NCBI GenBank assembly: GCA_935421135.1
Contig: OW285188.1
Location: 17,895,233-17,959,232 of the forward strand
Source of the DNA: Bugulina stolonifera
Taxonomy: Eukaryota > Bryozoa > Gymnolaemata > Cheilostomatida > Bugulidae
Direction of reading: 5' to 3'
DNA: 64,000 nt
The translations under genes and the position numbers were made by a program. Positions within the stretch are counted from its first letter, which is position 1, and every line of letters starts with the position of its first letter. The notes below the pieces were generated by a model that saw nothing but the letters and a program-made list of their open reading frames with translations, did not search any database and was not told where the DNA came from. Shown here in pieces: positions 48,801 to 61,600 of the stretch.

Positions 48801-51621
48801 ACCACCCAAGGTCAAGGTTCATGTCCGAGTACGGCTATCAATCATGGCCGTCCTTCCAGTCCCTCAAACCACTCACACAACCACAGGACTGGCATGAGTT
48901 TAGTGGGTTTACCTTGAATAGGAACCACCATGCTCAAGGTACATTCAGTAAATCTTCATTATAGCCAAACTAGCTCATACTGCTGGCATATTGCCAGCTA
49001 GCATAAGCATGTGTGAAATACTTCCGACTCGCTGACTTTTTTTGTGCTATTTTGCTTATTGCCATGCAAGAATCCATGTAAAGCAGCAAGTTTAGGATCA
49101 GTGTAATATACTCTGGTGTAACTCATTTCTAGTGTCCTAATTTCCTGTTGAATTTAATGTACGAGTATATGTATGTTGTAAAATATTTATGTGTAGACTG
49201 TGTTCATGTGAATATGCAGGTAACAATAGACATATAATCTGCATACACATATATTTACCTACATCATATGTCTTGCCTTGTAGGTCAAGATCAGATCAAC
49301 TCTCAGCTAAGATATTATTTTAACCCACCAACATCTGACTCAGTTGATCCAGCTACTAACTTCAGTAACTACATTTACCTTACTCAGGTTGGTAATCACC
49401 ATGTCATTATGGTGGCTACATACAATATATCTATATTAGTAGCCTTATGTACATGTACATAATACGTACACGTATTATGTATATATACATGTACATAGTG
49501 GTATGTACATGTATGTAGGTATGCACATATACACAATGTATGTGTATGTATTATGATGCATATACATGAATCATGCGTATGGTTGTTATTTGTATGATGG
49601 ATTGAGAGAGTTTGACATCGAGGTGCATGTACATGTATAACGTGACAAAGTGTAATCTAGTTATAGTAATTTCACTTGTACCTCATACTTATTACCATCT
49701 ACTCTGTTACTGACAGATTAATCAAGCCATGTACATTAGAATGGTGACTGAGTTCTGTAGAAGAAGTCAGAATTATTTATACGGAGACGAGGGAATGACA
49801 ATGGGCGCCCTCTACTGGCAACTAAATGACATATGGCCAGGTCCCAGTTGGTCCTCCTTAGGTATGATTGTGTACAAGTCGATTATTCACTCATGTTTTA
49901 GTATTGTTTGCAGCCCACTGTAATAACTGGTTTGGCCAGTCTATTTGTGCTCCTCGCCTCCAACCGTTTTTATACATATATCTGAACTGTCTTTTAATAT
50001 CTACGACTCTTTACACAAATACGTCTGCTATGATTATGCGAACCACGTATGTTAATTTACTCCCACTTTGCAGAGTATTCTGGGAAATGGAAGATGTTAC
50101 ATTACTATGCCAAGAGATTCTTTGCTCCAAGTATGATGTCCATGTCTATTGAGTCCAGTAACCTTACTGTCTATATTATCCAAGATAGAGACAGGGTGTT
50201 GCAGCCAACCACCCTTACTTTGTTTTGCTACAGTTGGAACTCATTCAAACCTCAGTCTAGTCTTCAGATTCCTGTCAAACTGGTACGTACGTACATATCA
50301 TATGTTTATTTATTTCTTGTTATGGGATGCATAGTGTGTGCTACTGCAATGGCGTCTGCAAAAATGGTAAAAGGCAAGATATACAACTTTATCTAAAACA
50401 TTGCTGCCCCGTTCGGGTCAGCAACAGGCAGTGTCCATCCCACTGAACTATGCAACTAACTAGCCACCATAGCCATGTGGTGTGGTCTTAAAAAGTAGAA
50501 TTTTGTAATCCTGATTGGCTACAGCTGAGAACCAATGAGATTTTACCAATGGGTGCCTAATGATTTTACCTGTGATACAGACGTAGACCTGTCAAGAGGG
50601 TAAGTATTGTTGGGAATTATGCCATCTCTTGCATTATCTGTGAATGTCTCATTTAATTATGTTGAACTCCGTTAACAGTTGTTAATGATCCTTGCCAGTA
50701 TAAAAGTGCATGTGTCTGTACATCAGTGTCTCAAACATGTGCTTAATTCGACCAAAAAATGTTTTGCATCAACATTTGCCATGAGATCAAAGTCAGGTGT
50801 GGATGAATACGAGAACAAACACACAAATATCGCATCAAATTGCATGGTAAGCATGAGCAACATTAACCTGTGATTCAAGCCAATGGTTGAGCATTTTGGT
50901 GATTAACTGTGAACTTGGTCTACACCATCACAGCCAAGTTCTTCAATCATTCATCGTTCTACTCGTGGACTTAGAACTCCGGTTAAGGGACATTCAACAT
51001 TTTACATATAGAAGTGTCGACAGTTGAATTAATATTTCTATTGATTCTAAACATATACATGTCTATGTTTATTTATTTATATATTTATTTATTGCGCATC
51101 TAACATCATTGTAGGACGATATGGTATCCAACCGTGTACTCAATGAGAACTTTGACCAATTTCTGAAAAAGTTAGAATGTACAGATCATACTCAACACTT
51201 CCTGTTTGCTTCCTGGGAAAATACACTTCACACAGAAATGGTTCTATCTCCATATAAGGATATTACTACTTTACGGAAACCCACCATTAAGGTGAGTGAG
51301 AGCTATGTGTATATATTACATGCATATACAGCACACCTAAATAGAGAGTATTAGTAATGTAGATTGCCAACGTCTACAAGTCATTTGTTTTACATGTAGG
51401 TGGAGCTCATTGGGTCGTTCCCTCAAATGGCTCTGGTTTTATCGACAGACCAAATTGCTCCCTTTGTTTGGATCGATGCTGATGTACCCGGCCTGTTCTT
51501 TGAGGATAATGGCTTCTTGCTCAAGGATCAACAAATGACCCTCAATTTTACACTTTCAAATAAGCAAGATATTTCAGTAAACGACTTTAAAATTAAGTCA
51601 TTATTAGATATATATAATTAG
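42835..51621 (+). CDS. MANBA: Lysosomal beta-mannosidase (GH2)
   Basis: Removes terminal beta-mannose from N-glycan-derived oligosaccharides in the lysosome. Seventeen exons: 42835-42952, 43251-43397, 44016-44167, 44548-44744, 44963-45033, 45288-45469, 45903-46062, 46618-46757, 46972-47136, 47845-47924, 48347-48537, 48759-48938, 49284-49387, 49717-49861, 50074-50282, 51115-51291, 51400-51621. Phases agree throughout and give 879 residues, the length I recall for human MANBA. Residues 1-22 form a signal peptide. N-terminal GH2 sandwich domains include [15 protein letters not shown]. The TIM barrel contains [22 protein letters not shown] and [14 protein letters not shown]. The acid/base is Glu462 in AGNNENE, the nucleophile Glu558 in [10 protein letters not shown], and [18 protein letters not shown] follows. 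The C-terminal domain ends KSLLDIYN. Introns hold a (TTGTG)n tract next to exon 10 and a short hairpin after exon 7. A 14-base 5' leader follows a splice acceptor. Confidence 0.96.
43184..43203. repeat. (TA)n microsatellite
   Basis: About ten TA units in MANBA intron 1, some 50 bp before the exon 2 acceptor. Confidence 0.9.
46104..46151. repeat. Short hairpin, TTGTC/GACAA family
   Basis: AAAAGTTGTCTCCTCCCAAG (46104-46123) faces TTTTGGGAGAAGACAACTT (about 46133-46151) with few mismatches. It begins about 40 bp after MANBA exon 7. Confidence 0.65.
47693..47822. repeat. (TTGTG)n pentanucleotide microsatellite
   Basis: About 25 units with a few TTATG and CTGTG variants, ending 22 bp before the MANBA exon 10 acceptor, so it occupies the branch-point and pyrimidine-tract zone. 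The (LCCVV)n open frames here are artefacts. Confidence 0.95.
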
Positions 51622-52605
51622 CTTAAAGCTCCAAATGGTTCTATTCAGCTAATCACTTTACAGTATATTGTACCACTGACAGGAAATGGTATAGACCGCA
51701 GCAACTCTTTTCTTGCTAAAAATCATTTTACTGGCTTCCATATGCACGTCCTTAGGCTCTTGGGTGTACATTACTCAAAGACTACGCAAAGACTACCTTT
51801 TCCTCCCAGAAACAATTTGGCCAGAGACCGATTTAAGCCAATGTAATGAACCCATTCAGGTTTACAAGCCCTGTGTAATTTGTTTAACAACCTTTTTACC
51901 TCTCCTGACATGGTTTCACCTACCAGAAGTGACTGGGACTTTATTTTGGATATTTATGCTGAATTTGAAACCTGATTTTTAAATCCCTACCAGTGTCATC
52001 TTAGAAAGAGTACATATTTGGTGCACGGTTGTCCTTGGAGCTGTTGGGCATACTAAGCTTTAGCTTGATTGTATACAATCCGCTAGTCCACAATTATTAG
52101 TTAATCAATAACCCTGTTCAATGCAATCCATTGTCTTTATGCAATTGTGTTGTAAATCAAATATGCTTTTGCCAAAAATTGATACTGGTGCCAAATTTCT
52201 GAACATTATTGGTCTCTATGGTTTAATTTGATACCAATTTCTTTTTTGTAATATATTTTGCTGCAATTGGATGAAAATATTTTGTTTAACACAGAATCTG
52301 GATGGTAGAAGCAATCAAGAATGTTTCTCTGTTGAGATTACAATTTTGGCTAATAGAGAGATGAATTCCATTGATCTGTCCTACCAAAATCCAATAGCTT
52401 CTTTGTATTGTAGCAATCAATATTATCTCTTTTGTAAATTACACGTTGTGCTTAGTAACATATAGATAATCTAAACAACTTAATTTAGTTGGCTGTTAGC
52501 TAAACATTTGGTTGACTTTCTCAGCGCCACTAGTTTTTACATCAACATCTGCTAGACCTGTTACTTCTAGAGTTTCTAGCTATGGATTTACACAGCTAGT
52601 GAAAA
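51622..52605. other. MANBA 3' flank / intergenic
   Basis: The 3' UTR of beta-mannosidase and the promoter and 5' UTR of the next gene must lie here. The open frames at 51713-51982 and 52271-52465 have no recognised domains. Several TAG acceptor-like sites occur just before the next start (52570-52597). Confidence 0.4.
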
Positions 52606-55600
52606 ATGGGTGGTAGTGCGAGCAGAGAGGGCACAGGTATGTATAATATATTACAGTTATTTCAAAATAATGTGTATTTCAGTGAGTAGATTTTACAGCG
52701 GGAAGCATAGAAAGTATAATAGGAGGCATTTAAGATGACAGGGTATATGAGGCTTTTCTCCATAGTGTTATTATGGAGCATGTTGTATGTGTACATACAT
52801 GTATGCATTTATAATCGTGATATATAGTTACTAGTCAGTACTAGGTGATAGTAATTTGTAGTGGATTCCCTCCGTTGCAAACTCATTTCAACTATGTAGT
52901 GATATATACTTAGGAATTACGCCAAACCTACATGTATTTGACATCTCACTACTATAATACATCGTTGTGAAAGTGCTATCATTTGTGAATAATATGGAAA
53001 CGGAATTGGCATTTTTAAGCATGTAGAACTGGATTCACTGTATGTAAGGAAATTAGAAATAAGACGATTAGTTCTTGCCATAAGTATAGTGTCAAGCTTT
53101 CCATAAAATTGTCAAAACAAGTGCACATGTTTCCAAATACTAATATTTATGTTAGCCAATCATTGCACAAACACCATACAGAGCTTTTAGTTTCAATTGG
53201 GAAATGGATTGATATCATCCTTGTAGTTACCTTAGAAACAAGTGCCATATCTTATCCTTGGCATCAATTTACTCCATAAGCAATGGACAAGCCTCAGGTC
53301 CATACTCACTGACTAACTATACATATTTCTCGAGGTTTATTTCAAGAAATGGTTTGAGCAATGATATGTACGGTTGTTGCTCTGTCAGTTAGTATGGGTG
53401 TGACAGGCATAGACCTACAATATACATGTATATGTGTATAAAAAGTTTTTAGGCAAAGGCTAAGTTGGTTTGAAAAGTGAACGTGTAAATAGTTATAACT
53501 ATTACCATCTTAGACAGCCACAACCTATTGGTGTACTATCCCAAGATGTGTACAGAATTGTGAATGCTATAAAGATGTAAATGTTCAAAAGGTGGTCTAG
53601 TGTCTATGTACCTGTAGGCCTAATATTAAACTCATTGTCCACGTTCCATGCCATTGAGTTTCAGTTTACTGACTATGTAATATGGACTTTAGTTGTAGTG
53701 TCTGAACCAACCAGGTCTTCCAATGAACCAACTACAGATGATAGTCCCCAAACCACAGAACTTCCAAATACTGATGTGAAAGATGAAAAACTTGATCCAA
53801 TAATTGAACCTGACCCAACTGACAATGGTGGCCTCAATAAGGCAAATGAAAGTCAACCCAGCACATCAAACACTGAAAGGCAAAGTGCAGTGAATGGTGG
53901 CCGAAAATCGATGAAAGGCTCACTGGCCAAACCAAAGTCATCAAATCCCTATGACATATATAAACATACGCCACGTCGAGAGAAGACCAACCTTAGGTCA
54001 AGAGCACAATCGAGAAATTCTGTAAAATCTAAGTCGCCCAGAATTCCCAATAGCTCTCAAGCAACTGTTGCACCGACTACTCCAAAAGACAAGAACACTA
54101 ACCAAAAATCTACTACTACAAAAACACCCTCTTCATCGAAAGAACATTCAACTCCCCCAGGCTTGGGAACTCAAAGGAAGCAAACCACACCAAGAGAATC
54201 TCATGCTTCAAAGGTATCTACCATTTCACAGAAATCCACAACACCAGCAGTTGCTGCTTCAACAAATTCCTTAACTACCCCAAAAGCTTCTACTACTCCA
54301 AGGGAGAAACCAACATCTACTGCTAAAAAAGGACCTGTTTCATCTAAAGGACCCTTATCTCCCAAAGGGCTGGAGACTCAAAAGAAACCAACCACACCAA
54401 GGGAATCCCTTGATCCAAAGCCATCATCTGCCACCCCTCAGAAACCTTCAATACCGACAGTGGTCACTAAAACTAGTGCTTCAACTGCTCAGAAGGCCCC
54501 TACTACTCCAAGGGGAAAGAGTACTCAACCAACATCTACTACTAAAAAGGGACCTGTATCATCTAAAGAACCCACACCTCCCAAAGGACTGGAAACTCAA
54601 CAGAAACCAACCACACCAAGAGAATCTCTTGATCCAAAGGCATCCGCCACCCCACAGACACCCTCAATACCAACAGTGGATACTACAACTAGTGCTTCAA
54701 CTGGTCCAAAGGTTTCTGCTACTCCAAGGGGAAAGGGTACTCAACCAACATCTACTGCTAAAAAGGGACCTGCTTCATCTAAAGAACCCTTATCTCCCAA
54801 AGGACTGGAAACTCAACAGAAACCAACCACACCAAGAGAATCCCTTGATCCAAAGGCATCCGCCACCCCACAGAAACCCACAATATCAACAGCAGATACT
54901 ACAACTAGTGCTTCAACTGGCCCAAAAGCTCCTACTACTCCAAGGGGAAAGGGTACTCAACCAACATCTACTGCTAAAAAGGCACCATCTTCATCAAAAG
55001 ATCCTTTATCTCCCCGGGAGTCAGGAACTCAGAAGAAACCAACCACACCAAGAGAATCCCTTGATCCAAACACATCTGTCACACCACAGAAACCCTCAAT
55101 ACCAGCAGTGGGTACTACAGCTAGTGCTTCAACAGCTCTGAAGGCCCCTACTACTCCAAGGGATAAAGGTACCCAACAGACTGTGACTAGCGCACCAAAA
55201 CCTTCCAATCCAGCTGGACAAGGTACTCAACGAGTATCTACCACGAAACAGATTCCTAATTCATCTAAGGAACCTTTATCTCCCAGTGGGTTGAAAACTG
55301 AACAGAAGCAAAGCACCCCAAGGGAATCTCACGTTCCAAAGGAGTCTGCCTCTCCACAGATCTCTTCAACACCAAACACTGTTGCTAATTCAACAACTAC
55401 AAATGCAGCAATTGATACCAAGCATACTAGTAGCAAGAAACCAAGCTCCAAGACAGTAAATGGGCTTACCATTTCAAAAGGCGGTACTTCACCAGTAACT
55501 GGTTTCCAGAAGAAAACAAACCTTTCCAAGACATTCCCTACAACAAAATCAAAGAAACCTGATGAACATATTGGATCTGAACTAGAACCAGAACCAGAAC

Positions 55601-58600
55601 CTCATGTAAAAGAAGTTTCCAATGTATCAAAAGAGTCTGCAGTGTCAAATACTGGTGAACAAAAGATCATTCCTCCAAAGTTTGAGCTGAAATCAAATGC
55701 ACCTACTGTTCTACAGAAAAACGGGAAGGATACAGAAACCGTCGCATCAGTGAAATCTGAGTCTGTTGCAACAAAGGTGCTAGATGCTCCAATGGAATCA
55801 AATAACCAAAAGCCAAAACCTGGTATGAAGAATAGCAATGCTACAAAGAAACATGCTATTCAAAAAGTGTCTCCCAAAACCAAGAAATTCTCTAATGAAC
55901 CTCTTTCAAAAGAACCATCTACTTTATCCAAAGTATCTGCTATATCAGAAGCACCCACTACTTCAAAACTTCTGGAGCAAGGTTTAAAAACTGGATCTGA
56001 ATCTGCTAAGAGCCCTGTTACCCCAACCGTCGATACAGGTAAGCCAGAAGCGCAAAAGAAACCATATATATCAGAAAAGCCCGGTACCCAAGAGAAGCCC
56101 AATACGCACAATGCACAAACAAACCCAGATACTCGATTGAAATCAGATACGCAGATGAAGCCTAATACACAAAAGAAGCCAATTACTCTAGCACCTTACA
56201 CAATTTCTAAACAATCTGGCACACAGAAAGCACATATTAAATCAAGCGACAAAGGGCAGGGTATTGCTGCTTCTAGTTCAAACCAGTCTGATAAACAAGA
56301 TGCACCTGACACACCAAAAGATTCTGGCAATGCTAGATCACCTTCCACATCGAAAAATCATGATACACCTGCCAAGGTATTAGAAAAACCCAAGCAACCA
56401 GATACACAGAAAAAGTCAGATTCGAAAAAGAAGCCAATTACTCTGGCACCTTATACAACTTCCAAACAACCTGGTGCTCAAAAACCACATGGTAAAGTAA
56501 CAGCAACAGAACTTGCTGTGTCGAAGAATCTGGCTAATACCAAAGATGTGAACAAAGAGCAAGGAATTCCTGCCTCCAATCTAAAAACATCTGGTAAAAA
56601 AGAGGGACCTGGCGCGCCAGTGCTTCCTGGCAATGTTGGACTACCTTCCACAGTACAGAGTAAAGATGTATCTGCAAAATTAGTAGAAAAACAAAATCAA
56701 CCAGATACAAAAAAGAAGCCAATTACTCTGGCACCTTACACAACTTCCAAACAACATGGTGCTCAAAAATCACATGGTAAAGTAACAGCAAAGGAACATA
56801 TTGTATCGAAGAATATGGCTAATACCAAAGATGTGAACAAAGGGCAAAGGGTTACTGCTTCTAGTCTAAAAGTATCTGGTAAGCAGGAGGTGTCTAATGC
56901 TACAGTTGATTCTGGCACACAGAATAAGGATGCGCCTGCCAAATTAGTAGAAAAACAAATTCAACCAGATACTCCACAGACACCAATTAGTCTGACACCT
57001 TCCACTACTTCCAAACAACCTGGCACTCGGAAACCACATAGTAAACCAACAGCAAATGACATTATTGCATCAAAGAATTTGGTTAATACCAAAGATATTG
57101 ACAATGGGCAAGGGATTGCTGCTTCTATCCAAAAAATATCTGATAAGGAAAAGGTACCTGGCACACCAAAGGACTCGGGCAATGTAGGGCTACCTTCCAC
57201 ATCAAAGAATAACAAGACACCTGCTCAATCAGAAAAACAGAAGCAACTGGATACACAAAAGAGGCCAGACACACAAACAAAGTCAGATGCACAAACTAAG
57301 CCGATTGCACTGGCACCTTACACTACTTCCAAACAACCTGGCACTCAAAAAGCGCACAGTAAAACGAAGCATATGGTAGCATCAAATAACCTTATTGTAT
57401 CAAAACAGCTGGCTAGTGCAAAAGACATTAACAAAAAACCAAATGACGCTGGTTCTAGTCAAGAAATGTCTGATAAACAGGATCCTGAGAATGTTAAATC
57501 ATCTTCTACATTACAAAATGAAGATGTACCTAACAAAGCAGTAGAAAAACACAAAGAATCTGACACAACACCCAGACACAGTGTTACATTAAAATTATCT
57601 GCTAATACAAAGAAGCCAGATATGCAACAGAAAACTGATGCACAAAAGAGTTCAGTTGGAAAAAAGAAGGCGATTGCTCTGACACCTTACACAACTTCAA
57701 AACAACCTGGAACTCAAGCAACACTTAGCAAAGCAAAGGGATTGATAGCAACAACTGAACCCAGTATGTCAAAGCGGCCGTCTAATCTCAAAAACATAGA
57801 TAAAAGACAAATGTCTACTGGCTTAAACGAGCCCATTTCTAAACCAAGGCAACCTGTTCAACAAGATTCACGTGTCACATTGAAGCAACCTGACAACTCT
57901 GATGGGCCTTTTGTATCAGCACATCATGATGCACCTTCTGCTTTGCCAAACCCAACCTCTGAAAAGATTGAAAACACCAAATCAAAATCAGCTGTTGGTC
58001 AAAAATTAGCTGATTCCCCACAGGTTTTGAGCTCAGCTAAGGCTTCCAATTCTCAGGAAAAGCTTGCTCTAGGCAAAGTAGGGGAAACACAAGACCTTCA
58101 CACAGGCCGAAGCCATGTTACTGACAATTTAGTATCCAGAGACGGGCTAGTTAGCCCTAAACGGCCTGATGCACAAGCGAACACTACTATATCAAGCAAG
58201 GAGGCAGATCCAGTCGGGTCTAAAGAGGTCAATGTTACCCCCAAAAAACTGGTGAACAGTGGGCCAAACAGTGTAGAGAAAGAACTGGAAACTAAACACA
58301 ATTCTCTTCCTAGTACTGAAATTACAACATTGAATAGTTCCAAGTCAAAAGAACCTGGGAACCTGAAGGGTGGTGCCACACCATTTGAGCAAATAAGGTC
58401 AAAGTCCAAGATATCTGTACAATCATCTGGGCCAAAGCATACTCTAAACATGCGCTCAAAATCGGATACTTCTAAACAAGTTGTACCCTCTAAGTTGAAA
58501 GAATTACCTCAGCAGCAACAAGAATCAATAGCCCGATTGGCTGCTGGCAAAAAACCAGAGGTTAAACTAAAATCCACATACACGAGGCAGCAAACGGCGG

Positions 58601-61600
58601 CTAAATCATTGCCCAATCCTAAGGAGACAACAAAAGTCAGGCAGGAGTCAAAACAGCCACTGAAAGATGTGCCTAAGAAACTTCCTGATGAAATGGCAGC
58701 AGAAAATGACCAATCAAAGGTGTCCTCCGCTTCAAAAATAAGCACGCTGCATCCAGAACGTAGTAACTCAGTGTTGCCATTAAATCTTGCATCCATTAAA
58801 TCCTCAAAAGTTAATGACCTGCATTTGAAGGAATCTCTCCATAGTAATGTCATTGAAAATGCTACTACAATACCAGTTGCTCCAATTGACACTGCTAAGT
58901 TCGGTGAATTGCCTAAAGATCCCCAAGACAAAAAAGGAGCAACTTCCCAGGTTCTCTTTCCCACAGAACCACTATCACTAAAAGAGTCTGCCAGCGAAAA
59001 AGGGCCAGTTGATCAAAAAGAGCCCACTAAAACTGCTGGGGAGCCACCAATACACTCTAACTTGAACACTGAGAAACAAGATCTATCAGAACTAGGAAAA
59101 GTAAATGAATTGACTTCTGAATTCAATACACCTAACGCTCCAGCAAACTCGAATGACTCAGTTGCACTTACAAAAAGTGATAAGACAATAACATCTGCTA
59201 AATCGAAGGGATCATTCAAGTTGTCCCTGAACAAAGAAAAATCCATAGACAACTTGGCAAATAGAAGTAGTGCCAATAGATCAGACAGAGCAACTGCAAC
59301 TTCAAAGAGGCAGAATGGAACTGACCATAAAATTAATTCCCGGCAACTTCATAATCGTTCAAACCAATCTAATAGTGGTCCTCCAAGTTCTAAGAAAGAT
59401 CCCAAGGAATCTCAAGTTAAAAGCAATCCTAAACCAACTCACATGTCTCAAAAACAGATAGAATCAATTGCAAGGCTTACTGCTGGTAAAAAAGTGGAAG
59501 TTAAACTAGATTTTGGACCAGGAGTGGTATTGTCCAAAAACAAAGCTTCTAAATCTGAAACCAAAGATCCTAAAGGACTCTCCACAAAATCTGCTCCTAA
59601 AGGCACCTCACAGGTTCAACAACCTATCAAACCAACAGTTGATGCAAGCAAAGAGAAAGATAGCAGCAAAACTGCATCTCAACGCTCAGCTGAAGTGGCT
59701 GCTGATATTGGTCCATTTTTAAGGGAAAACACGGGCAAACGTAAGAGTGGTGCATCTGGACGATTTATGATCTCCCCACCTAATATACGAACAGGAAGTA
59801 GGTCAATTGGTAATTCTAATGATTCAAAAGCGCCTGAGAAATTAGCAGTGAATAAATCAACAACTATCGCTGATTCTATAGTTACCAAACCGGGCTCTGA
59901 TGAAACTGTACAAAATACAGGTGATACATCTGTAAGAAACAAAATGACAGATGTTACCCCAAAACCAGAGAGCTCAAAACACCTAGATCGCATTACCGAT
60001 TCAAACGGTTTGGGGGAGTCAGATCCTTCAAAAGCAGATCAACTACCTAAGGTTAAAACTGATGACAATCGCTCAACACAAAGCAATCCCGTTCCTGCTG
60101 ACATGACATCAAACTCCAGATTGGTAAATGCCTCTGTAGTACCCAAGCTTCCAGTTGAAGATAAGCCAGTTTCTGGCAAAAAAGAACATACACTGCTGTC
60201 CATTCCAGAGAAGGGTAACAACTCAACAACCCCTGAGATTTCGCCAAAGATTGATCAATCCGAGCCTAATAGCAATTTGACAAATGCTCCACAGACATTG
60301 AAGCAGTCAATAAATGACCATGGCAGTACAAAATCAGATAAAGAGGTAGTTGCTAGTCAGATGATAATCAGTAATCCTCCGTTGAGAGATCATGTGCTTG
60401 AGAATGACTCGATATCAAAAGCTGAAAATGTTGAAGATGTGCCTCAACCTGTTGAAAACAAAGCTGAATTTGCATCCGAGTCGAAAAGTGATAAGGATAA
60501 AGTTACAGCTGCTGCTGAAAATGTTGAGGCACCTATTTTGCAAAATAATCAGTCATCAGAAGATCAGTTAGCAACCAAGTCAATTCCCAGCATAAACTCG
60601 GTTGCTGCTAATACTGCGCAGAACAACCCTGATGTAGCCACAGCTAGTTCCATCCCAGTGGAACCAAAAGCTGAACTGGTAGCATCGAAGCCGTCTTCTG
60701 AAAGCCCTTCACTTGCTCAAAAACCACAGGTATCTCCTCGCAATAAGGACAAAGAAGCCCCACGCAAAATAGATCCTGCAGCAGCCAGAAAACTAGCAGC
60801 AGCTGAGGCACGGCAAAAAATAATTGATGAGAAACTTAGAAAAGAAGCTATATTGGAGGCTAAACGACAGCAAGCAAAGTGAGTTATTGTATAGAGTTTA
60901 TAAGGGAACTTTGTATTGACTGTACATGTACAGAGTATTTGTAATATATTAGGCTATTTGCTTATATCCACTCACAATTAAGTCTCGCCATCTAATTTGA
61001 TTTATGGAAAAGGAAATTTTCTAAGAGAAAACTACATTTTGTTAAAGTTTTATTTAGAGTACGCTATACTCACTTCTTCACATTCATATATGCATGGAAA
61101 GAGATTTTTAATAAGTGAATTTTGCAATATGCTGTGATTCCATGTAGTTACCTCAAACTAGATACATGCGACTTTATTAAAATCGATTTACTGCAGCACG
61201 TGGCACCTTATTGTGAGGTTAAATACAGCCCAGGTGATGCATTTAAGTCAATATCTGATCAGAAAGCAAAATTGTAGATCTCTGTCTCTATCAGCATGTG
61301 TCACTGCATGGAATTAACCAATATATTCACCAACATACTGCTGTATTTGTATGATATGTGGCATTGCTGCTTACTGAGAGCCATCGTTTAATTGTTTATG
61401 TTTCTAGAGCAGAAAAGGAGAGGATAATAGCTGAGGCTAGGGCCAAAGAAGAGGCAGAAAGGAAGGCTAAAGAAGAAGCTGAGCGTTTGGAAAAAGAGCG
61501 AAAGGAAGAGGAGGAACGCAGAGCTCGCAAGGCATTGGAGAACAAAATGAAAGCAAAAGCTTGGGCAGAGAGTGCTTCAAAAGAGTTGCTGCAGGAAACT

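Noticed and set aside
54068..55141. Alternative-frame ORFs rich in Gln, His and Leu overlapping the giant exon
   Set aside because: Shadows of the repetitive coding frame; they end where the repeats end and lack starts, domains or splice support.
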